Source of the DNA: Adiantum capillus-veneris
Lineage: Eukaryota; Streptophyta; Polypodiopsida; Polypodiales; Pteridaceae
Assembly: GCA_014529385.2 (NCBI GenBank)
Contig: CM043960.1
Span: forward strand, 70,311,410 to 70,375,409
DNA: 64,000 nucleotides
Reading direction: 5' to 3'
Both the position numbers and the translations under genes were made by a program. Positions 49,406 through 59,895 of this stretch are shown piece by piece; within the stretch, counting starts at the first letter, position 1, and the number at the start of each line of letters is the position of its first letter. The notes under the pieces are model-generated. The model was not told where the DNA came from, searched no databases, and saw nothing but the letters and a program-made list of their open reading frames with translations.

Positions 49406-52008
49406 TCAACCTTCCTTACATACTTCTCGTTGACTTCTATAGTGGCTGATGACACGAGCAGACACACTGTCCGAAGGATTTTCAAACTGGTTCATCTTTG
49501 CATAAGCATTAGGGCTGGGTGAGACTGTCCACTTGACTAACCAAGGGAACAATGTGCTAACCAGGTAAATTGGGGACTGACAAATATCTGCTAGTTCAAA
49601 TGAAGTAGGACAGACACAAGTCCCGGGAGGGTTGAGCAGACACTTGTAGAGTGTGTCATCCACCACCAGTGTATTATCAGAGTTGAACTTAGGATGGTGC
49701 TTCCAAAAGTCTTTCAAACACTTGAAAAATATGGGCTTTGCGTTATCTCTACATGGAGGGATCCCAGGAACTTCATTTAGATTGAAGCTCGCCTCTCTAC
49801 ACCCCTCTTGATTGATAATATCGAGGAAATGCTGTTTGTTCAGCCTAGGAAAGCATGCACTCAAAGAAAGTGCTAGATTGTCTTGGGTCATGCAGCTCCA
49901 TAGTGCAACTTGTGCTCTTTGCAGCAGTGCATGCAAAAAGATTGATGCATTGGGCCTGACCACATATTCAAATTGCATCTTTCCTGTAGCATTTGGTGCA
50001 GTGACTACCTGATACCTTGATCTTGCCCAATCAGGAATACTGCTTCTCACTATTCCTTTGTAGAGGGAGACCTTATACCTCCTTATGAGAAGCACATTCA
50101 CATCCAGTATGATGCATAAATTGTCCCTTCTCTTCTTGTCCTCAAAAGACGCAGGAGGCAGTGCAACAATCTGTAGTGGCATTACCACAAGACACGGCCT
50201 CTCTTGCCTCTCATATTCATGTCCATTTTTGGCCTCTTTATTAGCATTCTTTGTACCTGCCTCATCTGTATCTGTAGCAGCCGCTCGACCCATAGGGACC
50301 TCTCGACTTTTATCTTTGGTATTCCCAACAGTGGGATCTGTACAAGACTCAGATGTATCATGTGCAACTGCCTCTTTTGTGTCCATAGCAGCCATGAAAT
50401 GTTCTCCCATTGCCTCTCCCGATTGAGCTGCTCTATCAGTGGGCACCTCTGCACCTTTCCCTGCCTCATTGTTTTGCTCTATACATGCCTCAGTTGTATT
50501 ATGTGTATTTGCCTCTTTCATGTCCGTAGCAGCAGCGAGAACTTCTCCCATTGCCTCTCCAGATTGAACTGCTCTGTCGTATGCCTCAGCTATGTCGGCA
50601 GAAGCCACGACATCACCGTTACCTACTGCTGAGCCTATTCCAGGTACTCTCTTAGCGAGGTCCTCCTCACCCAAGCCTCCCATATCTTCAACAGCGGCAT
50701 CTGTACCCTTTGCCTCCTCTGCATCAACAATGTCATCAGCTGCATCACTTGGACATACCACCTGGGCTTGAGCTGTGACATCACTTGCACCCACTGCCTC
50801 ATGTGTTCCAGCTTCTCTCTCAATGAGGACCTCCTCACCCATGCCTCTAGTATCCTCAACAGTGGCATCTGTACCCGTAGGCACAACTGCATCAAGAAGG
50901 GCATCCATGACAGCATGAACAATACTTTCTGTTCCACCATCATTAACATTGCCATCACTAGCAGCATCTGTGCTAGCATCAACTTCCATAGCATCCACAA
51001 TGTCATTTGTGCAGGCATCAACTACCGTAGCATTAGCAATGGCATCTGTGTAGGCATCGAATGTGGTAGCATCATCAATGGCATCTGTGTCAGATTCAAC
51101 AGTGGCATTTGTACCCATAGCCACAACTGCATCAAGAAGGGCATCTATGACAGCATGAACAATACTTTTTGTTCCACCATCATTAACATTGCCATCAGCA
51201 GCAGCATCTCTGCGAGCATCAACTTCCATAGCATCCACAATGTCATTTGTGTAGGCATCAACTACCGTAGCATCAACAATGGCATTTGTGCAGGCATCAA
51301 CTATGGTAGAATCATCAATGGCATCTGTGCCAGATTCAACAGTGGCATCTGTATCCATATCCACAACTACATCAAGAAGGGCATCTATGATAGCATGAAC
51401 AATACTTTTTGTTCCACCATCATTAAAATTGCCATCATCAGCAGAATCTGTGCGAGCATCAACTTCCATATCATCCACAATGTCATTTGTGCAGGCCTCA
51501 ACTAGCGTAGCATCAGCAATGGCATCTGTGGAGGCATCAACTACCATAGCATCATCAATGGCATCTGTGCCAGATTCAACTATGGTGGGGGTGGGTAATG
51601 TACCCTTTTCAAGTTTAGCACGGTCAACATTTGTATGCACATCATCATGCACAACCTGCACATCAACTGCATTAGGCACATTTGGAACAAATTCAGCAGT
51701 ACTAGTAGGTGTGCAGGGATCAACTGTATCAAAAGACTCTTTTTTTTTTCCTGTAACCCCCCTGGAAGCTGTAGCACCCCCTCTTGGATTCTTCACAGGA
51801 TAAGACTGAGCCAGTGAACCTACAGACCCCTCAACTGTATCAAAAGACACTTTTTTTTTGCCTGTAACCCCCCTGGAAGCTGTAGCACCCCTTCTTGGAT
51901 TCTTCACAGGATAAGATCGAGTCAGTGAACCTACAGACCCCTCATCTAGAAACCCTGAAGAGCGAGTGCATCTCATGCAAGTTCCTCTTTTTTCAGCTTC
52001 TTGATTAT
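49406..52008 (-). CDS. FCP1/NLI-interacting-factor-like phosphatase-domain protein
   Basis: The main exon begins at a GTCGTAG acceptor (52009-52010). The same frame is open back to 52222, probably intron. Order: two copies of a 37-residue basic block (EGSVGSL..SYPVKNPR, GVTGKKK), a Thr/Asp/Ala-rich acidic region with three 80-residue repeats, more acidic sequence, then a HAD-type domain. Motif I is LCIILDVNVLL (about 50085-50115), in the D-x-N form seen in plant members. The middle reads HALLQRAQVALWSCMTQDN. The final box SDNTLVVDDTLYKCLLNPPG (about 49630-49690) holds the DD pair. The stop is at 49406. The domain looks intact and open. Whether it is joined to the next upstream gene by splicing is unresolved. 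Confidence 0.75.
50870..51595. repeat. In-frame 240-bp tandem repeat, 3 copies
   Basis: Copies align at exactly 240-bp steps (50881, 51121, 51361: CATCAAGAAGGGCATCYATG). They encode the 80-residue DALLDxVV...GTDATVES...DAIDDxTxVDA unit. A second tandem pair of 111 bp (about 51720-51941) encodes the basic block. Confidence 0.93.
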
Positions 52009-52222
52009 CTACGACAAGAGAAAGTAGAAACATATTACTAAACATGTACAGAAAATAAATCAAATAGTTTGCAGCTACTCGATGCAAAGAATTAAGAGAC
52101 ATGTCACTAACAAATTCCAACACTTGATTCATCAATGAGCATGGATACAATAGGGGTGCAATGGATTGCACATGCCTTCTAAAGACATCTTCTAATTGCA
52201 TGAAGTTACAAAAAACACACAC

Positions 52223-55200
52223 TCATTGCTTTGCATTTGGTTTCTTTCTCTTTCTAAATGAATCAAGAGGTATATCCATTGTGGGACTTCCACCTAAGTT
52301 CTTGGGAGTCGATTTCTTGCGCTTTGGTGTTGGCTTCTTCCCCGCTGGAGGGGGTGTTGCTTTCACCGCATCTGCAACTGCCTCATCTGATGCATCATCT
52401 CTAGTGTCCACACTTGGTGATGCTTTGGTACTCAACGGAGAATGCAACAGCCTTCTTGGAGTTAGTTGTTGCCTAGGTGATTTGACTGCAGAAGACTTTG
52501 CCATCAAGATGTCTTCAACTACTCCACGTACTGCATCCCCTACGGTAGACTCCGCTTCAAGGACTGGCTGCATCCCACGAGTAGACTCCGCTTCAAGGCC
52601 TGGCTGCATCCCTGGGGTAATCACGCCATTCTTCCTTGTGGAATACATTGACTTGTTGGAGCAAGCATGCGATGATTGTTCTACAAAGCAAGCTATTTAC
52701 AAAGTCTCACTTGGAGTATCCCAAAATACACACATAAATACTGATTTTGGTACCTACCAGTGGCCTGCGTAGAGACTCTCTCTGTTTTTGTCCTCAATGA
52801 TTCTTGTATACAGGTCTCTGTTGCAATGTCTGTACCTGCAAATGATTTCATTAAATGCAAGAGTTTAAACTACCAATGGAAAGTGGGCCTGCAATAGTAG
52901 TGACACAGTGACTACCTGCACTTGATTCTTTCATCTCACTCTTCACCTTCAGACCAATCATATGCTTAGCTCTAGGGGGAACAGACATGTTGCAATCTAG
53001 TGCAACACAATAGCCATAGTCCCTACATACATGCGCAAAGCATAGCATATGGTACACATGGGTGCAAGGCAGGGAGAATACATCCAAGCTTCTGGCATCG
53101 AACGGGAATCCACATCCTACACAATGGTAGAACCCATTAAGTGCCACCTCGCTAATGCTCTACTTAAAATCCACAGGAGGAAAAGGCTTCATCAAAATGG
53201 CTCCCACGTTATGTGAAGTCCTCTCCATGGTAACACAAAATTTAAAGTGCTCTGATTCCTGTGCTATGTTGGTCTCTACTTCTGCAAGTAGTTCCTGTGA
53301 AAGAAAGAAGACAACACATCTAATTTAAGTCTCAATAACCCAACAAAAGCAGATTGTTGAAAAGAATATGCAGCGTGAATCTTATCCCTTATTTGCAATA
53401 CCACATATAAGACAAGCACTTACTCTATATGCTATAAACACAAGCTTGATGTGGTATATGATATGCACTGTGCTATATAGCACATAGCACAGACCAAGTA
53501 TAATGTGCTATAAGTTCTACATAGAGTATGCACTGTAGATCATAGCAAAGAGACTTTTTAAAATACCAGATATAGCCCAAACATTTTCTCTATATGCTAT
53601 ATAGCACAAGCTTGTTGGGTATATGATATGCAGTGGGCTATATGAGACATAGCACATAGCATATAGCACAAATATTGTGCAATGTAGCACATATCACAAT
53701 TAGTGATCTGCTATGTAGCACATAGCAAAAATAGAGATTGTGCTATATAGCACAATTCACTATTCCACACACTCCAGGGCTATATTGTGAACATATAACA
53801 CACAAAACGTGCTATTTAGCACATAGCACATAAAAAGATTGTGCTATGTAGCACATATCAATATTTAACACACACTTCAGGGCTATACTGTGAGCATATA
53901 GCATACAGGTATACTATATAGCACATATTACACATGTCCATTGTGCTATGTATCACATAGCACATAACCACACAAAGCACATAGCATAGAAGCACACACA
54001 TTCCAAATAGATGAGGGTACTATTGTGAACATGATGCACCTAGATTGAGCTATAAAGCACATAGCACATAACCACACATAGCATATAACCACCCACTCCA
54101 TAAAGATGATGGCTATGTTGTGACCATATAGCACATAGCACATAGCATATAACCACCCACTCCATGAAGATGATGGCTATGTTGTGGCCATATAGCACAT
54201 ATTTTGTGCTATATAGCACATAGAAGAAATAGAATATGCTCATACAGTACATAACCATACAATCCATAAAACTCTAACCACATAACCACATGGAAGTGAA
54301 CCACATACTCCAAAACAAAGTGAAGCACATGTAGGAGGGTATGCACCTTTGCTTTAGCCACATTGGCTTCTAATTTAGCAACGTTCTCTCTAGTAGTACT
54401 CGAGAACTGTCCAATCAAATCAATCAGGCGTTGTCAAGCTACAGGGTCTTGCACGCAATCAATCTCCGTTTGCAACTTTATGGCGAAAGTGTTTGAGCTT
54501 TGAGCACCCTCAGCCCTATGCAATTCTTTGACTTGATCCTCTACCTGCTTCTTTGCACCCTCAAGTCTTGACTTATAGTCTTGCAATCTGCCCTCTACAA
54601 TATTCTTCATTTCTGCAAGTGCCCTGCTATCCTCCTCTGCCAATTGTACCAGGCATCCTCCTGTAGGTATGCTTGACAATGGTACAGACGTACCTTCTGT
54701 TTTCAATGATGATCTGGTAGAGGGAGCAGTGGTTTTGGAACCTCTCCCTCTACAACTCATCTGCTCTTCCCACCTCTTGATCTTGTTTTGCAAGTTGTGT
54801 CTTTCTTCTGAGGCTCTCATTGCCCTCTCTGCAAAGATAGCCCAAGAAATTTGATGTTTGCCAGATTCACTGCAGTTTTCCAATGCAAAGGCCTTTGCAA
54901 ATTGAGTCCCTACTTCATACATGAAGGGACCCTCCTGGTAGACATCCCAGTGTCTCCACACAATCTTTTGTAAGAACTCCGACCGAGCATGGTATGCCTT
55001 CACTTTCTTCTGGCTACCCGGAACAGGCTTTGGGCATATAAAGATAGCTTCCCAGTCCTCCTCAGAGATGTCATTATTTCTTGTCAAGCTACGTAGATCA
55101 ACTCCCTCCAATGGCAACCCACGCTCCATATGAAATTCCTCGGCAAGACGACAAAACTTCGTATGCAGAGGTGGTTCAATGTTCCTAACTAGACTGCTGC

Positions 55201-55234
55201 TTTCTTGAATCGGATGCTTTGAGGAAGGTGCCAT
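52223..55234 (-). pseudogene. Coiled-coil / RING-like gene of the transposon
   Basis: Exons on the minus strand are 55234-54347, 53294-52916, 52835-52758 and 52680-52223. All introns are GT-AG and phases fit (0, 1, 1). Exon 1 (ATG 55234) has WEAIFICPKPVPGSQKKVKA, helical segments and a coiled coil (RLQDYKSRLEGAKKQVED). Exon 2 has a RING-like Cys/His set: CVGC, then PCTHVYHMLC, then CVALDC. Exon 4 is Ser/Pro/Lys-rich, ending KKSTPKNLGG..KRKKPNAKQ. In-frame stops are TGA 54434-54436 and TAG 53160-53162; TGA 52223-52225 may be the true end. It lies in tandem with the phosphatase-like gene and converges on the transposase. Confidence 0.75.
53295..54346 (-). other. 1,052-bp intron with the same palindromic repeat
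   Basis: The donor is AAG|GTGCATAC and the acceptor TTTCTTTCACAG|GAA. The interior has repeated GTGCTATATAGCAC (perfect 14-bp palindrome; about 53468, 53738, 54206) and GTGCTATGTAGCACAT variants, with CACATAGCACATA spacers. Confidence 0.85.
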
Positions 55235-55864
55235 GATGCAGTCTCAAGTGATATACCTGCACATCATCCAATGAACTCATGAGACGTGGTGTGCCCTTGC
55301 TTATCATCCCTGCTAAAAAGAAACAAGAACTTCATGGACCTGCTCTTGTAAGCAGAGCATTCAAGGTGATGTGCTATGGGATTTGCCCCAAGATTGCATG
55401 CAGATTGTGGACTAGCAAATTACCTCGGGAGCTCGCCTCTTGTTGCAAATGAGCAAGGTGTGGCACTCATGCAGCTCCAAATGCAGCTTAATGTAGCTAA
55501 ATGATCCTAGGTGGGGCGCGCGTGCTCAATCAGTAGAGAGTGTACATGTTCAATGGGAGAGACATACCTCAAAGAGAAGAGGGCGGTTACTGCAATCGTC
55601 CTTGAAGCAGCCAAGCTTGCACAGTAGAAGCTCTAAGCATAGTAGACCTTGAGCACACGCGCGAGAGAGATAGAGAGAGGCGGGGGGTCGGGGGGCACGG
55701 TGTTTGAAACTTCTAACTACTCATGAAACAAAGTGGGTGCGTGAAGGCTGAATTTTTTAGTAAAACATTTTTTAGAATATAAATTTGGACATCTGAAATA
55801 TGGCACCAGTGACCACACCCTCAATGTCATGCTATGCTATTTAATTATATCACATATATAGCTT
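55235..55864 (-). promoter_or_regulatory. Right sub-terminal region of the transposon
   Basis: Upstream of the minus-strand ATG at 55234. It contains a purine-rich GAGAGAGATAGAGAG / CGGGGGG stretch at about 55660-55700. No clear TATA box was found. It is the presumed promoter of the coiled-coil/RING-like gene. Confidence 0.4.
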
Positions 55865-55887
55865 TCCACCTATTCATGCTTTCACCC
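55865..55887 (-). repeat. Right terminal inverted repeat of the transposon
   Basis: It ends CACCTATTCATGCTTTCACCC. ATGGCACCA occurs in direct orientation at about 55800 and also near the left end at about 44512. Confidence 0.88.
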
Positions 55888-55956
55888 TTATCAAAGTTGT
55901 CCGCTCGCAAGTGGCGTCCCGTTTTGTATATAGAGTGAATTCCCCGGGACTAAACC

Positions 55957-57218
55957 CCATGTTTAGCTGCGTGACTACTAAAGTGTAAATGGAATGAAAT
56001 CAAAATCAAAGGTCTCTAAAGTAAAAGCTACAACTAGGTCACTCACCACCTAAGGATCACTATCCCCACCAAATGTTAGTGGGTCACTGTAATGGACATC
56101 TGTAGCATAGCTATCTAGCACTAACGACACCAATGTTAGTGGGTCACTACAGTGGACATTTGTATCATAGCTATCTAGCACTAACATAATGTCAACACTC
56201 AGGGAAGCGACTTAGATGGGGCATGGAGAGTCTCTGAGGGTGTCAACCACAAGAAGTGAACCTATGAAACGAAGCTATCTCTAGTACTAGCAAATCTATC
56301 ACTCTGGAATCTCGCAAGCTACCTATGTTCTAGATCACCACTCTCAGTCATCATACCATTTTGGCACTCAAACGAAGTCCAAATGCAATGAAACTTTAGG
56401 AGGAGATCTAAAACACCTAAGGGCACTATTCTGCCAAGTTTGGTTGCAATCCGACAAGGTATCAAAATCATGATCCATCATGATCAAGGTTCTGAAAACC
56501 ACAATAGAGCATACAAGAAAGGTCGCCTTATGGTCTACGAACACTCTCCTATGGTCAAAACGTCAAAAAATAACCATTAATACACTCAAAACATTAATTA
56601 GTCGCAAACCACCACAAAATTGACAATGATTACTCTTAAATGAAACAGCAATAGACAAGGAACACAATGCAAGTGTTGGAATTGAAATTGCATTACCAAA
56701 GATCAAGAAAAATGGATTACAAAGTGCGAGAGAGTAGCCGCTCTCAGTCGTATGCTCAAAACTTTGATAATGATAATGTCCCCCTTCCCGCTTACAAAAA
56801 TTAGGCTTTTTACCTAGGACTTTTCTTGGCTAGTGGTGGTTGTCTTTACAAGGCTCAAACTCAATTTGAGACTTTACAACTCATATTTTACATAAACTAG
56901 CTCAGATACATTTTCCAACATCACTCTTTCTACCCCTTGGTGAGTATTATGGTAAGAGAGGGGTGTCGCCCTCGTGTTGCCTTGGTAGCTTTGGCAATAT
57001 TCGTAGCCCAAGTAGTCCTCTTTCATTTTAGTGGACCCCTCCTAAATGTTTTGACATGAACGATGGGAGTTATGAATCCTCCACTTTTTGACATGGGCCT
57101 CATAATATCCTTTTTCTTGAAGGTCTTGCAAATTCTTGGATCAAACTCTACCCAATTGAAATGCATGGCTGAACCACTTGCAATTGCCATAGGACTAAAT
57201 TCTTTTACAAATCCCTTT
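55957..57218. other. Spacer between the two TIR-element copies
   Basis: A 60-bp internal duplication (ACCAATGTTAGTGGGTCACT, about 56080 and 56132) is present. No gene was recognised. Confidence 0.45.
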
Positions 57219-57226
57219 GCAAATGC

Positions 57227-57893
57227 CCCGGGGGATTCACCATGGAAAACTTATCGCACCATGTAAGTGCAAGGGAGAGGGGTTTTTTTACAAGTTATAT
57301 AAGTGTATAAGTTAGGTGCAGACCTCCAAAAATTTTATCTCCAAATCTTAAAAATAAGGGAGGGGGGTATCATATTTATTTAGGGGGGAGGGGGGGGAGG
57401 ATTACTTGTAGCGATTGGTCATCAATGTGCACTAGAACTTGTATGAATTTAGCGGAATTTTTTATCAAGTCACACATCAAATTTTGCATCAAGCAAGTCA
57501 TAGATAAGGGCTGATTTGGAGCAGGTCAAGGGTTGATTTACACCAACTTTGGATGGGTCAAAATTGGACAAGTAGCCAGAGTGTATGCCAATCGTGCATA
57601 TAGTTTGAAAGTCAAACTAAGACACATTGAGGGTACATCTAGTTATCAACAGAAGCAGTTCCTTAGTACATTGCCAGTCACTATGCTACACACTCTTTGA
57701 CTACTTTTACTCAGTTAAATCATGTGAGACCTAAATTTTATATGTAAGATAGGGGTACTATATTTTTCTTCATTGTCATATAAGCATAGAAAGGGGGGCC
57801 ATATTCCCTAATATGAGTTGTATATAGGGGTTTTATCAAAGTTATCCGCTCGCAGGTGGCATCCCGTTTTGTATATAGAGTGAATCCCCCGAG
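57227..57893. mobile_element. Complete TIR element, 667 bp, TSD GCAAATGC
   Basis: It starts CCCGGGGGATTCAC and ends GTGAATCCCCCGAG, a 14-bp TIR with one mismatch. GCAAATGC lies at 57219-57226 and 57894-57901. It is about 85-90% identical to 43842-44447 plus 55892-55948 and lacks the insertion. It is noncoding. Confidence 0.93.
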
Positions 57894-57901
57894 GCAAATG
57901 C

Positions 57902-59435
57902 ATAGTTGATATCCATCTTAGTTGGGGCCTTTTGGTACACTCTATAGTGCAATTGCATCACCTAGTCATTCATAGCACTAGGTATGCAACTGCATTTAAT
58001 GCAATATTGGCTTCGATCCTTCAACTCTCTAAATACATTGAGCCACTTCACATCAGTGATTTTGCCCACTTCACCAATTTGGGGTTGGCACCATCTATGG
58101 AGACAACATAAACAACATTGAAATCTTCTACTATAATACAAAATTTCTCCTGGTCTAGGATGTTGAGCTTGGGAGCTTTCCATTGGCCTGCACACCCCCA
58201 ATTTCACAAGATAATATGATGCAAGGCTATCCATGCCAAAGGAAAAAGTTCTTTTTATTAGGAACCCTTTTATCCTACCCATGATCAAATATGATCTGAG
58301 CTTTGACATTTTTATTTTTTCCTTGTTTTGAGTGAGGGGTTATGTGTATATGCGTGTGTGAGAGAGTGATTCTCCCATGGCTTCAATTAAAGTTTCTACC
58401 ATCACCTACTAAGATTCAATGGGTCAAAGTCCCTTGCAATACCTCACAAATTTTCATAGCTAGAGGTCCCGCATCTTTTGAGCAAGAATTCCAACTTTTT
58501 TGAAACCGTTAATTGAAACACCATATGAAAATGATAACTACCATGGTGGCACTATCATTTAGAATAGTGCTAGTGCTAACAAGCATAGGATCCAATGTTA
58601 GCTATCATGGTGAAACTATCATCTAGCATGCTTTGCTAAGAAGCACAATGACAATGCTAGCTACAAAATTGGAGTGCTAACTAGCATATGAAATACTACC
58701 TAGCATGGCGGCACTGATATCTAGCATAAGAAACATATTGCAATGCTAACTAGCATATGACACTGTTAACTAGCATGATGACACTGTTATCTAGAATCGT
58801 ACATGTCTATGCTAGATCTCATGACAAGACTATTAACTTTCATGGTGGTAATGTTATCTATCATTATACCATGCCAAGTATCATGATAACACTGCTAAAT
58901 ATGATATTGTAATTGTTATCTACCATACAGGTTGTTCTTAGTAGCTAGCATAGTGGCCCTAGTATGTAGCACAATGGTATATAGCATATAGACAAAAAAC
59001 ATGAAACCAGTATATTGTAAAGCTCTTACCATCTGCCCATACCACACTCGACAAAACATCTCTTGGAGTTGCCTTGGAGCAGTTTCAAACCACAAATCCA
59101 TCCCCATAGGCACACAAGGTTGCAAAGCACATTGAGTAATATGTGTGCTTGTAGGGCAACACCACTAGCATGACAACTTTTTTGACATTGAATATGTGCC
59201 CACACCAAGCATACTTTATAGATAAGGTAAGTTCATCTAGAGTGGGGGCAAAATAGAAGGTAGCATGATGTAGAAGATGCAAGCTTTGTATTCGTGCCCA
59301 CACTAAGCATATTTTGTAGATAAGGTAAGGTCATCTAGGGTGGGGAAAAAATAGAAGATAGAGGTGGGAAGATGAAAACTTGGCACCCCACTTTGACCCT
59401 ACTCATCATCACTTGAAGTAGGGCATGCATTAGGA
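57902..59435. other. Spacer with degenerate CTAGCAT-rich repeat
   Basis: Between about 58550 and 58990 phrases such as GCTAACTAGCATATGA and ACACTGTTATCTAGCAT recur irregularly. A partial duplication (AGATAAGGTAAGKTCATCTA) lies at about 59222 and 59318. The minus-strand frame 58309-57962 has no recognised motif. Confidence 0.45.
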
Positions 59436-59895
59436 GAGGATGGGATTTAGGAAGGCCTCTTTATTTGCCAGGATATTATGGAGGTGATGAACAATTTGAA
59501 GAATAGATGCATGTTATGTGTGCAAGAATGGTGGGTGTATAAGAGAGGTGTAAGAGTGTTCAAAGGATGCACTTTTTTTCTCAAAAAAAGGAAGTGGAAA
59601 ACTTTATGATTTTTGGCCTTCCATAACTCCTACATATGATCTCTGATTTGAGCGGACATTATAGATTTTTAATCTGCATGCCAAGCTCTTTCCATAGGTA
59701 TGTTACATGATATGGCTTTGCCGTCTAGATTTTAAATTCCATTTGGGGGGGGGGGGGATTTTGAATTCAAATAAACTAGCCGTTTTGCCTGTTTGAATTC
59801 AAAAATTTTCCTTTGATGCTTTCTTAATACTAGAGGTTTGACTCCCTTAAAGTGCCAAATAAAGAGACCCTCTATCTCCCATTCTCTTTCTAATG
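59436..59895. repeat. ~460-bp dispersed repeat, copy 2
   Basis: Same orientation as 43055-43513. It carries a G12-13 run at about 59744. Confidence 0.85.

Larger units (their letters stand above)
44448..55887. mobile_element. 11,440-bp DNA transposon, TIR GGGTGAAA, TSD TTAT
   Basis: The left terminus GGGTGAAATCATAGAATGG and the right terminus (reverse complement GGGTGAAAGCATGAATAGG) form an imperfect ~20-bp TIR. The 8 outermost bases are identical. TTAT is duplicated at 44444-44447 and 55888-55891. The homologous element at 57227-57893 reads straight through the site (GGGGTTTTATCAAAG), acting as an empty site. Inside are a plus-strand transposase and two minus-strand genes that converge on it. 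Many stops make this copy defective. The transposase signature and TSD do not let me place it in a named superfamily. Confidence 0.93.
43842..55948. mobile_element. TIR element (host), interrupted by the 11.4-kb transposon
   Basis: The left end CCCGAGGGATTCAC (43842-43855) pairs with the right end GTGAATTCCCCGGG (55935-55948). Perfect 8-bp TSDs ACTAAACC lie at 43834-43841 and 55949-55956. Removing the insertion and its TTAT duplication leaves a 663-bp noncoding element. A second copy with its own 8-bp TSD is at 57227-57893. The TSD length suggests a hAT-like MITE, but the TIR alone does not prove it. Confidence 0.93.

Noticed and set aside
50085-51817. Several plus-strand frames of 100-245 codons opposite the phosphatase-like gene
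   Set aside because: They are antisense shadows of the 240-bp acidic repeat; the minus frame has the domain motifs.
53400-54300. CRISPR-like array of regularly spaced repeats
   Set aside because: The repeats are variable, palindromic and inside a eukaryotic intron; spacers are not unique or of equal length.
44448-55887. Naming the transposon Kolobok or another TTAA-type superfamily
   Set aside because: The TSD is TTAT and the transposase motifs I can read do not let me choose; naming it would be a guess.
57962-58309. 115-codon minus-strand frame
   Set aside because: No motif, no splice context and low-complexity surroundings.
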